NCBI RefSeq assembly: GCF_002929275.1
Contig: NZ_PJIK01000016.1
Span: 40,333 to 104,332, forward strand
Direction: 5' to 3'
DNA from: Arthrobacter sp. ZGTC131
GTDB lineage: Bacteria > Actinomycetota > Actinomycetes > Actinomycetales > Micrococcaceae
Length of the DNA: 64,000 bases
Positions 33,387 through 42,092 of this stretch are shown here, piece after piece. The position numbers and the translations under genes were made by a program. The notes under the pieces are model-generated. The model made no database searches. It saw only the letters and a list, made by a program, of their open reading frames with translations, and was not told the origin of the DNA. Each line of letters begins with the position of its first letter. Position 1 is the stretch's first letter.

Positions 33387-34595
33387 CTAGAGCCCCACGG
33401 ATGCCAGCAGGTGGCCGACTTCCTGCTTGCCGAGGTTGCGGATGCTGCCCTGGCGCTGGTCGCCCAGGCCGATGGGCCCCACCTTGACGCGCACGAGGCG
33501 CAGCACGGGGAATCCAACGGCGTCGAAAAGCCGGCGGACAATACGGTTCTTGCCCGAGTGCAGCACAACTTCAATCAGCACGTGCCCGGGGGTCGAGTCA
33601 ACAAGCCGGAACGAGTCCACCGAAGCGATGCCGTCCTCAAGTTCGACGCCGGCTTTCAGCTGCGCGCCGATCCCCTGCGGGAACGGACCCCGGACCTGGA
33701 CCAGGTACGTTTTGGGAACCTCGTAGGAAGGGTGCGTCAGGCGGTTGGCGAGTTCGCCGTCGTTCGTCAGCAGCAGCAGTCCCTCGGTGGCGACGTCCAG
33801 CCGGCCGACGTGGAAGAGCCGCTCCCCGTGGGTGTTGCGGACGAAGTCGCTGATGCAGGGACGCCCGTCCGGGTCTTCCATGGTGGACACAACGCCCTTG
33901 GGCTTGTTGAAGACCATGTATACGAGGGACTCATCCAGCTGGATGCGGAGTCCGTCAACGTGGATCACGGATGTCTTGGGATCGACGCGGACACCGAGTT
34001 CGGTGACTACCTGGCCGTCGACTTCCACGCGGCCTTCGGCGATCATCTCTTCACAGACGCGGCGCGAAGCCACTCCTGCCTGCGCCATGACCTTTTGCAG
34101 CCGGACGCCGTCGGCGTCGTGCAGTTCGGACTGCGGCACGGGGCCGCTGGGGCCGCGCTTGCGCGAAGGCTTGCGGACGGCGCCGAGGCTCTGGCCGAAC
34201 CGTTCGCCGCCGAAGGCGCGCGTGCCGAACGTCTTGGCTGCAGCGGACCGCGGCTTGGGCTTGAGCGCGCCGGGAGTGCCGGGCGTCTTTCCTGCCCCGG
34301 GCTTGCGCGCTCCGGGCTTCCTGGCTGCCGGCTTGGCGCTGGATTTCCAGTCGCCTGCGGCAGGCCGGCCCGTCTGGCCTGCGGGCGCTTCGTCGGGATC
34401 GACAAAACGCTCTTCCCGCGGCTTGGGTGCCTTATACGGGCGGTCGCCGCCCTTGGAGAAGTCCCGCTGGCCGGCGCCGAATCCGCCGCCCCGGGGGCTG
34501 GGGGCGCCGCGTCCTGCGCTGCCCCCTGAATTTCGTTCCGGACCTTTGCGTCCCGAACTGTTACGTGGTGAACCCTGGCGTCCCGCCTGTGTCAT
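33387..34595 (-). CDS. RluB/RsuA-family rRNA pseudouridine synthase with basic N-terminus
   Basis: Isomerises uridine to pseudouridine in rRNA, most likely 23S U2605 (RluB type). An S4 RNA-binding domain (about 163-220; VRLQKVMAQAGVASRRVCEE) is followed by the catalytic domain with the nucleophilic Asp in HVGRLDVATEGLLLLTNDG and the later KNRIVRRLFDAVGFPV. The first 155 residues are a disordered Arg/Gly/Pro/Lys-rich extension that roughly doubles the RNA-binding charge; in E. coli RluB such a tail is C-terminal. It lies 3 bp upstream of tyrA. Confidence 0.93.
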   Translation of the reverse strand: MTQAGRQGSPRNSSGRKGPERNSGGSAGRGAPSPRGGGFGAGQRDFSKGGDRPYKAPKPREERFVDPDEAPAGQTGRPAAGDWKSSAKPAARKPGARKPGAGKTPGTPGALKPKPRSAAAKTFGTRAFGGERFGQSLGAVRKPSRKRGPSGPVPQSELHDADGVRLQKVMAQAGVASRRVCEEMIAEGRVEVDGQVVTELGVRVDPKTSVIHVDGLRIQLDESLVYMVFNKPKGVVSTMEDPDGRPCISDFVRNTHGERLFHVGRLDVATEGLLLLTNDGELANRLTHPSYEVPKTYLVQVRGPFPQGIGAQLKAGVELEDGIASVDSFRLVDSTPGHVLIEVVLHSGKNRIVRRLFDAVGFPVLRLVRVKVGPIGLGDQRQGSIRNLGKQEVGHLLASVGL

Positions 34596-34701
34596 GACCC
34601 GTCCTTCGTTGTGGTGACCGGCAACGGTTGTCCTAGGACAACACTAGCCAGCCGTGCAGATTAAATCTGCCCTGGTGAATACTGTTGCGCAGGCAAACTG
34701 C

Positions 34702-35373
34702 CTACATTCTTCCGGCGTCGTAGAACTCTTCAATTCCTTCAAGCCCCGGAAGGTGCGGTGAAAGCTGAGGCAACTCAGCCACCGAGCCGATTCCCATACG
34801 TTCAAGGAAATACGACGTCGTGCGGTAGAGGAGAGCGCCCGACTCCGGATCTGTTCCGGAGTCCTCGATCAGCCCCCGCTGGGTGAGCGTCCGCACGACC
34901 GAGTCAACGTTGACTCCGCGAATTGCAGACACCCTCGCCCTGGAAACGGGCTGCCGGTACGCGATGACGGCGAGCGTCTCGAGCGCCGCCTGCGTCAGCC
35001 TGGCCGTCTGTCCCTCCAAGACGAACGCACCGACGATGTCAGCGAATTCAGCCCTTGAGTAGATGCGCCAGCCGCCGGCGACATTCCGCAATTCAAAGCC
35101 CCGGGGGGTGGAGGTGAAGCCAGCGTTACTGGCAATTTCCATATCCGGGGCTTTAACAGTATAGCCGTCATACTCGCGCTGCAGTTCCAGCAGCATCTCC
35201 TCCACGGCGGCCACCGTCAGATTGAGTCCGGCGGCGAGGTCAGTTGCCGATGCCGGCTGGTCCAGTATCATCAGCACGGCCTCAAGCGCCGCGCGTGCTC
35301 CGCCCGGCAGCGCCGCGATATCGGTGCCGCCGCCGGTGTCCTCGGACGACGGTTCCTGCACGGGTTTCCTCAC
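34702..35373 (-). CDS. scpB: segregation and condensation protein B
   Basis: Winged-helix partner of ScpA in the SMC-ScpAB condensin. The 223-residue protein shows the tandem winged-helix layout, with ETLAVIAYRQPVSRARVSAIRGVNVDSVVRTLTQRGLIE in the second domain and RTTSYFLERMGIGSVAELPQL near the end. It overlaps scpA by 4 bp (35370-35373), which fits the required 2:1 stoichiometric co-expression. Confidence 0.95.
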   Translation of the reverse strand: MRKPVQEPSSEDTGGGTDIAALPGGARAALEAVLMILDQPASATDLAAGLNLTVAAVEEMLLELQREYDGYTVKAPDMEIASNAGFTSTPRGFELRNVAGGWRIYSRAEFADIVGAFVLEGQTARLTQAALETLAVIAYRQPVSRARVSAIRGVNVDSVVRTLTQRGLIEDSGTDPESGALLYRTTSYFLERMGIGSVAELPQLSPHLPGLEGIEEFYDAGRM

Positions 35374-36272
35374 GGCTGCTCCTCATATTCTTCGGTCAGG
35401 TGGTCGCTGCTCCACTCATCGCCGGACGCCGTCCAGCGGACGGTGAGGTCACCCAGCGGCGCAAGCTGGTCGAAGGCCACTACCTGGTCCCGGAACAGCT
35501 CAAGCAGGGCCAGGAACCGGGCAACCACCACCAGCGTGGATTCCGCATCCGCAATCAAGGCCCGGAAGGACAGCGGCCTCCCCTGCTGGAGGCGCAGTCC
35601 GATCAGCTCCGCCTGTTCCTTAACGCTGACGGGACTGCCGTGGAGGTGGGCCAGCCCCACTTCCGTGGGCGCGGCGGTCTTGGGTTTCAGTGCCGTGTCG
35701 GCAAGGGCCGCGAACTGCTGCGGAGTGTGCTTCCAGACGAGCTCCGGCAGCATGGCCGCAAAGTGCTCCTCCAGCGCCACCTGCCGCGGGTACCGCCGCG
35801 CCTCCAGCTCGAGCGTGGCATCCAGCAGGGCGGCCACCTGCTTGAAGGCCTTGTACTGCAGCAGCCGCGCAAAAAGCAGGTCCCGCGCCTCCAGCAGGGC
35901 GATGTCGTCGTCGTCCTCGACCTCGCCGGCCGGAAGAAGGCGCGCGGCTTTCAGGTCCAGCAGGGTGGCGGCGATGACGAGGAACTCGCTGGCCTCATCG
36001 AGCGCCCACTCCTCCCCCAGTTTCTGCAGGTTCCGGATGTACTTGATGAACTCATCGGTCACCGTGGCAAGTGCCACCTCGGTGATATCCAGCTGGTGCT
36101 TGGAGATCAGGCCCAGGAGGAGGTCGAACGGGCCGGTGAAGTTGGCCAGCCGCACCTCGAAGCCGGGCTTCTTCGCGCCCTGTGCGCCGCCCGCCTCCGG
36201 CGGGGTCCCGCCGTCGTCCGCGTCCGCCTGCTGGCCGCGCTGCGCGAACGGCGCCGCCGACTCAGCTGTCAT
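35370..36272 (-). CDS. scpA: segregation and condensation protein A
   Basis: Kleisin subunit of the SMC condensin, bridging SMC heads. The 300-residue protein has the N-terminal FTGPFDLLLGLISKHQLDITEVALATVTDEFI motif (about 44-75) and the middle DEASEFLVIAATLLDLKAARLLP, both diagnostic. Its N-terminal 35 residues are Ala/Gly-rich. It is directly downstream of the Soj-type parA with a 5-bp gap. Confidence 0.95.
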   Translation of the reverse strand: MTAESAAPFAQRGQQADADDGGTPPEAGGAQGAKKPGFEVRLANFTGPFDLLLGLISKHQLDITEVALATVTDEFIKYIRNLQKLGEEWALDEASEFLVIAATLLDLKAARLLPAGEVEDDDDIALLEARDLLFARLLQYKAFKQVAALLDATLELEARRYPRQVALEEHFAAMLPELVWKHTPQQFAALADTALKPKTAAPTEVGLAHLHGSPVSVKEQAELIGLRLQQGRPLSFRALIADAESTLVVVARFLALLELFRDQVVAFDQLAPLGDLTVRWTASGDEWSSDHLTEEYEEQP

Positions 36273-36277
36273 CCAGG

Positions 36278-37189
36278 CTAGGGCGCGCCGCCGCGCGAGA
36301 TGAGTTCCTTGGCGAGGCGGCGGTAGGCATCGGCGCCGATGTGGTTGCCGGCGTAGCTGGTGATGGGCTCGGCTGCCACGGTGGCATCTGCGAATTTGAT
36401 GGACCGCTTGATGACGGTCTCGAAGACTTTGTCGCCGAATGCCTCCACCAGGCGAGTGATGACCTCACGGCTGTGGAGGGTGCGGGCGTCGTACATGGTG
36501 GCGAGCACGCCGTCCACCTGCAGCCGCGGGTTGAGGCGGTCCTGCACTTTGTCGATGGTCTCGACCAGGAGGGCCACGGCCCGCAGCGCGAAGAATTCGC
36601 AGATCAGCGGGATGATGACGCCGTGGGCGGCTGTCAGGGCGTTGACGGTGAGCAGTCCGAGGGACGGCTGGCAGTCGATGAGGACGACGTCGTAATCGTC
36701 TTCGACCTTTTTCAGCGCCCGGTCCAGCACCTGTTCGCGGGCAACCTCGTTGACCAGCTGGACCTCGGCAGCAGAAAGGTCGATGTTGGCCGGCAGTAGG
36801 TCAACGTTTTCCACGCCGGTCTGGTGGATGGCGTCGCGGATGTCCACCTTGCGGTCCATGAGGACGTTGTATACCGTCAGGTCCAGCTCGTGGGGGTTGA
36901 CGCCCAACCCGGCGGACAATGCACCCTGGGGGTCGAAGTCCACCAGGAGCACGCGGCGGCCATATTCTGCCAGCGCTGCCGCGAGATTGATGGTGGACGT
37001 GGTCTTACCCACGCCGCCCTTCTGGTTGACCATGGCGATCACGCGCGCCGGTCCATGGGAGGACAGCGGCGCGGGCTCCGGAAATTCGCGGTGGGGACGT
37101 CCTGTGGGACCCATCACGGCGTCTTCCAAGTCGAGTTCCGTGCCTTCCAGAGTTGCTGAACCCTGTTCGCTGCTCACGTATCTATCCAC
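36278..37189 (-). CDS. ParA/Soj-family ATPase (Rv1708-like)
   Basis: A 303-residue chromosome-partition-type ATPase. After a 50-residue non-conserved N-terminus come Walker A VNQKGGVGKTTSTINLA (about 54-70), Walker A' LLVDFDPQGALSAGLG and Walker B VLIDCQPSLGLLTVNAL. It heads the scpA-scpB operon, an arrangement conserved in Actinobacteria, and has no ParB beside it, so it is probably distinct from the oriC-linked ParA. Start GTG 37189 lacks a clear ribosome binding site; GTG 37177 is an equal alternative. Confidence 0.92.
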   Translation of the reverse strand: MDRYVSSEQGSATLEGTELDLEDAVMGPTGRPHREFPEPAPLSSHGPARVIAMVNQKGGVGKTTSTINLAAALAEYGRRVLLVDFDPQGALSAGLGVNPHELDLTVYNVLMDRKVDIRDAIHQTGVENVDLLPANIDLSAAEVQLVNEVAREQVLDRALKKVEDDYDVVLIDCQPSLGLLTVNALTAAHGVIIPLICEFFALRAVALLVETIDKVQDRLNPRLQVDGVLATMYDARTLHSREVITRLVEAFGDKVFETVIKRSIKFADATVAAEPITSYAGNHIGADAYRRLAKELISRGGAP

Positions 37190-37371
37190 ACTTTCGATGA
37201 CGGTGATTGTTCTGTGCCGCTGAACGCCCGGGCCGCTAGTTGCCTAGCGCCCATGCTGCTTCCACCCAAGGTTACAGCGCCCGACACGGCATTCCGTGGA
37301 ACTTGACTTTTGACGGCGTTTGAGCCTTGACCTTTTACCTGAGGTCGAAGGTTGCTGTTCCGCCTGCGCAG

Positions 37372-37406
37372 AACCGCCCGCACAGGCTGGGCCTGTGCGG
37401 ACGGTT
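37372..37406. terminator. terminator between dctA and parA
   Basis: Arms 37372-37387 and 37391-37406 pair with a single mismatch around a three-base loop (TGG). The element lies 35 bp past the dctA stop. The rest of the 251-bp gap (37190-37440) holds no recognisable site. Confidence 0.75.
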
Positions 37407-37440
37407 GGCCGGCGCCGGAGCGCCTTTGGTATTCGGGGCT

Positions 37441-38790
37441 TTAGGCGTGGGCCGGAACGGGCTGCGCCGGTGCTTCGCGGACCTCGGAGACCTCGTGGTG
37501 GCCTGCGATCATGGTCTGCTCGTCGAAGGGCTCCTCGCCGGACAGGACGCGGCCAACCTGCTGGTTGTCGATCTCCTTGACCCAGGTTCCGATCAGAACC
37601 GTGGCCACGGCGTTTCCGGTGAAGTTGGTCAGGGCCCGGGCTTCGGACATGAAGCGGTCGATGCCGACGATCATGCCGACGCCGCCCAGGAGTTCGGGCT
37701 TGTGGGCTTGCAGGCCGGCGGCCAGTGTTGCCAGGCCTGCGCCGGTGACGCCGGCAGCGCCCTTGGAGGCGATGATCATGAAGATCAGCAGGGAGACCTG
37801 GGCACCGAGGTCCAGCGGGGTTCCCATGGCGTTGGCCACGAACAGGGAGGCCATCGTCAGGTAGATGGCAGTGCCGTCAAGGTTGAAGGAGTAACCGGTG
37901 GGAACGGTGACACCGACGACCGGTTTGGAGACACCCAGGTGCTCGAGCTTGGCGATCAGGCGGGGCAGTGCGGCCTCGGAAGATGAGGTGGAGAAGATCA
38001 GGAGGTATTCGCGTGCCAGGTACTTCATCAGCTTGAAGATGTTCACGCCGGCCACCGCCTGCAGGAGGCCGCCGAGGATCACGACGATGAACAGTGCACA
38101 GGTGACGTAGAAGGCGGCCATCAGGGTGAACATGCTCACGATGGCCTGGAAGCCCGTGGCGCCGACAACCGCGGCGATGGCGCCGAAGGCACCGACCGGA
38201 GCCAGCCACATGATCATGATGAGGATGCGGAACACCACAGCCTGGCCGTGTCCGATGGCCTTGAGGACAGGGGCGCCCTGGGCGCCCATCTTCTGCAGGG
38301 CGAAGCCCACGAGGATGGCGGCGAAGAGCGTGGGCAGGACCGGAATGTCGCCCGGGATGATGCCAAGGAGGAAAGCTACGGTGCTGTCGGTTTCAGCCTT
38401 CTTGTTGGGATCGTACGGCGCCAGCTTCAGGCCTTCGCCCGGGTGGATCAGGTTGCCGACGACAAGTCCAATGGCCAGTGCGAACGTCGACATGAGAACG
38501 AAGTAGCCGAGGGCGAGCCCGCCGACTTTGCCGACCGTGGCGGCCTTGGCGATGGAGCCGATGCCCAAAACGATGGTGCAGAAGATGATCGGGGCGATCA
38601 TCATCTTGATGAGCTTGATGAACCCGTCCCCCAGCGGCTTCAGCGATTTGCCGACCTCCGGGAACAGCAGCCCCACCACTGCGCCCAGGATGACGGCGGC
38701 GATGACGGCAATGTACAGGTAGTGGGACTTGTCCAGTCCCTTGCGCCCGGTCTTGGCCGGTGCAGCCGACTCTCCTCGTTGAGAAGCCAT
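37441..38790 (-). CDS. dctA: C4-dicarboxylate:cation symporter (DAACS family)
   Basis: Imports succinate, fumarate or malate with cations. The 449-residue polytopic protein has the DctA hallmarks LIKMMIAPIIFCTIVLGIG, SSEAALPRLIAKLEHLGV, the unwound-helix motif PTGYSFNLDGTAIYLTMA and FTGNAVATVLIGTWV. ATG 38790 has GGAGA nine bases upstream; the open frame beyond it is not coding. It is divergent from a CitA/DcuS-type kinase gene, which suggests induction by external C4-dicarboxylates. Glutamate transport is possible in this family, but the motif set and neighbours favour dicarboxylates. Confidence 0.93.
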   Translation of the reverse strand: MASQRGESAAPAKTGRKGLDKSHYLYIAVIAAVILGAVVGLLFPEVGKSLKPLGDGFIKLIKMMIAPIIFCTIVLGIGSIAKAATVGKVGGLALGYFVLMSTFALAIGLVVGNLIHPGEGLKLAPYDPNKKAETDSTVAFLLGIIPGDIPVLPTLFAAILVGFALQKMGAQGAPVLKAIGHGQAVVFRILIMIMWLAPVGAFGAIAAVVGATGFQAIVSMFTLMAAFYVTCALFIVVILGGLLQAVAGVNIFKLMKYLAREYLLIFSTSSSEAALPRLIAKLEHLGVSKPVVGVTVPTGYSFNLDGTAIYLTMASLFVANAMGTPLDLGAQVSLLIFMIIASKGAAGVTGAGLATLAAGLQAHKPELLGGVGMIVGIDRFMSEARALTNFTGNAVATVLIGTWVKEIDNQQVGRVLSGEEPFDEQTMIAGHHEVSEVREAPAQPVPAHA

Positions 38791-38880
38791 GATGTGTCTC
38801 CTTATGGATAATCTGGAAGACGCTTCGGCACAGTCTCTGGGCTCTTCGCGTCGGTCCTTTGTGATTTCCATCATTAGCCA

Positions 38881-38893
38881 CCAAGTGACTTGG
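38881..38893. promoter_or_regulatory. dyad in dctA/kinase intergenic region
   Basis: CCAAG-TGA-CTTGG is a perfect inverted repeat midway between the divergent dctA (start 38790) and sensor kinase (start 38930). It is a candidate binding site for the cognate response regulator. Confidence 0.35.
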
Positions 38894-38929
38894 CTCACCG
38901 TTGCGTTCATATTGGTCATAGGAGGTGTT

Positions 38930-40576
38930 GTGATCCACCGTTGGAGCATTGCCAGTCGGCTGTTCGTGGCCAACCTGCTGTTCGTGCTGACGCTCACCGC
39001 AATCGTGGGGACCGCCGCCTTCGTGGACGCCCGGGACCGCACGTACGACGAAACGGGACGCCGGATGGCGGCCCTGGCCATCTCCGTTGCCGACAACCCC
39101 CTGGTGCTCCAGGCCTCGGCGTCACCTGATCCGTCCGCCCGGCTCCAGCCCTATGCGCTCAAAGTGATGGACGACGCTGACGCCGACTTCATCACCATCA
39201 TGGCGCCGGACCGGACTCGGTGGACGCACCCGCGGGACGAGGAGCTCGGCCAGCCGTACATTGGCTCGATTTCCGATGCCCTCGAGGGTCGCGTGTTCAC
39301 CGAGATCACGGCCGGCACCCTGGGCCCCTCGGTACGCACGATCGCTCCGGTCAAGGACGCGGACGGCTCGGTAAAGGCCCTGGTGGCGGCCGGAGTTACC
39401 GTCAGGAACATCGACGTTGCGGTGGCCGGCAGAATCCCGGCCCTGCTGGCCATCGCGGGGGCCCTGCTGGTGGGCGGATCGCTGACATCCTGGTTGCTGG
39501 GGCGATATCTCCGCCGGGTAACCCGCGGCTGGGGGCCAGAGCAGCTCGCCCAGCTCTTTGCCTACTACGAATCCGTGCTCCACTCCGTCCGCGAAGGCGT
39601 CATCCTGATCGACCCCAAGGGGCGCGTGGTGATGTACAACGACCAGGCGGCCGAGCTGCTGGGGCTGGAGCCGCGGGACTCCGGCGATGATCCGGCGCAG
39701 GCCCCGTTCCTGGCCGACTTTCCGCTGGCGCCCAGCCTGAAGAACCTCTTCGAATCGGGCCGCACGGCCCACGACGAGATCCACCTGACTGACTCCGGCG
39801 TCCTGGTGGTGAACCAAGGCCCGGCGGTAGGTCCGGACTCCCCCGCCGGGCGCCAACCAGCGGTGTTCGGAACAGTAGCCACGATCCGGGACCGCACCGA
39901 AATCGAGTCCCTGGGAAGCGAGCTCGAGACCATGCGGACGCTATCGGACGCGCTGCGGGCCCAGACCCACGAACACGCGAACCGGCTCCACACCATGGTT
40001 TCGCTCCTGGAGCTCGGCCGCACCGGAGATGCGCTTGAATTCGCCACCCAAGATCTCGAGCTGAGCCAGCAGCTGACAGATGACATGGTGAGCTCAGTGC
40101 AGGAGCCCGTGCTCAGCGCGCTCATCATGGGCAAGGCCGCCGAGGCCCACGAACGCGGTGTGGAACTTACCGTGAAGGCATCCGGCGCAGCAGTCGCGGC
40201 AGGCCTCGCCGTCCAGGACCTCGTCACCATCCTTGGCAACCTGTTGGACAACGCCATCGACGCCGCGGCCGACGCCCCCACGCCGAGGCGAGTGGAGCTG
40301 CAGGTGGATGCGGACGGCGGCGGGCTGGAAGTCACCGTGCAGGATTCCGGAAAGGGCATTGAACCGGATGCCGTCGACCACATCTTCCGGTACGGCTTCA
40401 GCACCAAGGAGGCCGGCCCCTTCGGCCGCGGCCTGGGGCTGGCGCTCGTGAAGCAGGCCGTTCAGCGTCTGGCCGGTACGATGACCATCACCAACTCCGG
40501 CGGCACCGGCGGTGCACGTTTCCACATCGCGCTGCCCGCGCCGGATCCCCACAGCCTCCCGGAGGAACAAGCGTGA
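38930..40576 (+). CDS. CitA/DcuS-type sensor histidine kinase
   Basis: A 548-residue membrane sensor for citrate or C4-dicarboxylates. Order: TM1 (about 10-31), extracytoplasmic PAS-like sensor (about 32-167), TM2 (168-190), cytoplasmic PAS (about 212-310), a SpoOB-type H-box RAQTHEHANRLHTMVSLLEL with His347, and HATPase (N box NLLDNAIDAA, G boxes QDSGKGI and FGRGLGLALV). GTG 38930 is chosen because AGGAGG lies just upstream and because it puts TM1 right at the N-terminus; the frame is open to 38789 but would antisense-overlap the dctA start. Overlaps the regulator gene by 4 bp. Confidence 0.93.
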   Translation: MIHRWSIASRLFVANLLFVLTLTAIVGTAAFVDARDRTYDETGRRMAALAISVADNPLVLQASASPDPSARLQPYALKVMDDADADFITIMAPDRTRWTHPRDEELGQPYIGSISDALEGRVFTEITAGTLGPSVRTIAPVKDADGSVKALVAAGVTVRNIDVAVAGRIPALLAIAGALLVGGSLTSWLLGRYLRRVTRGWGPEQLAQLFAYYESVLHSVREGVILIDPKGRVVMYNDQAAELLGLEPRDSGDDPAQAPFLADFPLAPSLKNLFESGRTAHDEIHLTDSGVLVVNQGPAVGPDSPAGRQPAVFGTVATIRDRTEIESLGSELETMRTLSDALRAQTHEHANRLHTMVSLLELGRTGDALEFATQDLELSQQLTDDMVSSVQEPVLSALIMGKAAEAHERGVELTVKASGAAVAAGLAVQDLVTILGNLLDNAIDAAADAPTPRRVELQVDADGGGLEVTVQDSGKGIEPDAVDHIFRYGFSTKEAGPFGRGLGLALVKQAVQRLAGTMTITNSGGTGGARFHIALPAPDPHSLPEEQA

Positions 40577-41286
40577 CAGACATCCGAGTCCTCGTCGTCG
40601 AGGACGAGCCGATTGCGTCGGCGGCCCATGCCGCCTATGTGGGCAGGCTGGAGGGCTTCACTCTGGCCGGCACCGCTCCCGACGGACAGTCTGCACTGCG
40701 GATGCTCACGGAATTCGCTGCCGCCGGCAGCCCCGTGGAACTGGTGCTCCTCGACATGAACCTCCCGGACCTGCACGGACTCGATATTGCACGCCGGATG
40801 CGCTCCTCCGGCCACTTTGCCGACATCATCGCCATCACGGCGGTCCGGGAGCTGGCCATCGTCCGCAACGCCGTGTCGATCGGCGTCGTGCAGTACCTCA
40901 TCAAGCCATTTACGTTTGCCACGTTCGCGGACAAGCTGGACAGCTACCGTCAGTTCCGCGAGCAGCTTGCCACCCCGGAAGCGGGCTCGGCGAAAGCCGG
41001 CGCCTCGCAGAGCGACGTCGACCAGGCATTTGCCAGCCTCAGGGCGCCGTCTGAGCTGCCCCTTCCGAAGGGCCTGGCGCCCTCGACACTCGGCGCCGTC
41101 CGCGACTTCATCCGAAAGCAGCCGGGGGCGGTCTCGGCCACCGAAGTCATGACGGCGCTCGGCATGTCCCGCGTGACGGCCCGGCGCTACCTGGAGTATC
41201 TGGCCGACGCCGGCACGGTCTCCAGGACCGCCCGGTACGGCGCGCCGGGACGCCCGGAAAACGAATACCGCTGGGCCAGGGCCTGA
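40573..41286 (+). CDS. CitB-type response regulator
   Basis: A 237-residue response regulator. The receiver has acidic pocket VVEDEP (Glu10/Asp11), phosphoacceptor Asp61 in LLDMNLPDLHGL and Lys111 in YLIKPF. The output helix-turn-helix is SATEVMTALGMSRVTARRYLEYLADAGTVSR (about 190-220), typical of the CitB/DcuR group. Start GTG 40573 overlaps the kinase stop by 4 bp, so the pair is coupled. The likely target is divergent dctA. Confidence 0.94.
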   Translation: MTDIRVLVVEDEPIASAAHAAYVGRLEGFTLAGTAPDGQSALRMLTEFAAAGSPVELVLLDMNLPDLHGLDIARRMRSSGHFADIIAITAVRELAIVRNAVSIGVVQYLIKPFTFATFADKLDSYRQFREQLATPEAGSAKAGASQSDVDQAFASLRAPSELPLPKGLAPSTLGAVRDFIRKQPGAVSATEVMTALGMSRVTARRYLEYLADAGTVSRTARYGAPGRPENEYRWARA

Positions 41287-41334
41287 GGTTTTCGGACAGA
41301 CTCAACCAGCAGATCCCACGCAGCGCCTCCGGCC

Positions 41335-41346
41335 TGTGTATACAAA
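41335..41346. promoter_or_regulatory. GTATAC operator 1 (GntR/FCD type)
   Basis: TGTGTATACAAA, centred on the palindrome GTATAC (41338-41343), lies 93 bp upstream of gntR. TTGTATACAA-like sites are typical of FCD-domain GntR regulators. It is exactly 63 bp from operator 2. Confidence 0.55.
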
Positions 41347-41397
41347 CTTGGCCATTCTCTGTTGCTTTTCTGCAAAAGCTAGGCTTAGGAGGCCACC

Positions 41398-41409
41398 TAT
41401 GTATACACT
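41398..41409. promoter_or_regulatory. GTATAC operator 2 (GntR/FCD type)
   Basis: TATGTATACACT, centred on GTATAC (41401-41406), lies 30 bp upstream of the gntR start, where binding would block transcription. The 63-bp distance to operator 1 equals six helical turns. Confidence 0.55.
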
Positions 41410-41438
41410 GATGACGGTCACCAACGGAGGGAGGCGGG

Positions 41439-42080
41439 ATGCGCGCCAGCGACAGAGCGTATGCGGCACTGCGCGACGACATCATCGAATGGCGCCTCCG
41501 CCCCGGGACCGTCCTGGCCGAAGTGGAGCAGTCCGAGCGGCTGGGCATTTCCCGGACGCCCCTCCGCGAGGCCTTGAGCAGGCTCACCGCCGAAGGACTC
41601 ACGACGACGGCGGGCGGCCGCGGCGTCGTCGTCACCGACATCTCGCTGGATGACATCGACGAACTCTTCGAGCTCCGCGAAACGCTCGAAGGAAAGGCTG
41701 CCTCGCTGGCAGCCGAACGCGGTGATTCCGCCGTCTTCCTGCAGCTGCAGGGCGAACTGCTCCAAGCCCCGGCACTCATCAATGCCTCGGACCCGGCCCG
41801 CCACCAGTACTACGAGCTCGTGGGCCGGCTTGATTCGGCGATCGATGCCGCCATCGCCAACTCTTACCTGGCGCAGGCGATGCGGAGCCTGCGGGTGCAC
41901 CTGGTCCGGGTGCGCAGGCTGGCCGCCGACGATCACGCGCGGCTCACGGCGGCCGCTGCCGAACACGCCGCCATCGCCGAGGCGATAGCGGCCGGCAACC
42001 CGCGGCTGGCCCAGGCCGCCACCACTGTGCACCTGCACCGCAGCCTTTCCCACGTAAAAGCCACCCATACACCTCACTAA
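41439..42080 (+). CDS. GntR-family (FCD) regulator of the prp cluster
   Basis: A 213-residue regulator with an N-terminal winged helix (YAALRDDIIEWRLRPGTVL then SERLGISRTPLREALSRLTAEGL, about 8-52) and a C-terminal all-helical FCD ligand domain (about 75-205). It is 12 bp upstream of prpD on the same strand, with two GTATAC operators before it, so autoregulation plus control of prpDBC by a methylcitrate-cycle intermediate is likely. The ligand is inferred from context only. Confidence 0.92.
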   Translation: MRASDRAYAALRDDIIEWRLRPGTVLAEVEQSERLGISRTPLREALSRLTAEGLTTTAGGRGVVVTDISLDDIDELFELRETLEGKAASLAAERGDSAVFLQLQGELLQAPALINASDPARHQYYELVGRLDSAIDAAIANSYLAQAMRSLRVHLVRVRRLAADDHARLTAAAAEHAAIAEAIAAGNPRLAQAATTVHLHRSLSHVKATHTPH

Positions 42081-42092
42081 GAAGGAGCCCCC

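Noticed and set aside
37190-37440. parS/ParB-type site near parA
   Set aside because: No 16-bp parS-like palindrome was found in the gap or near any of the three ParA genes.
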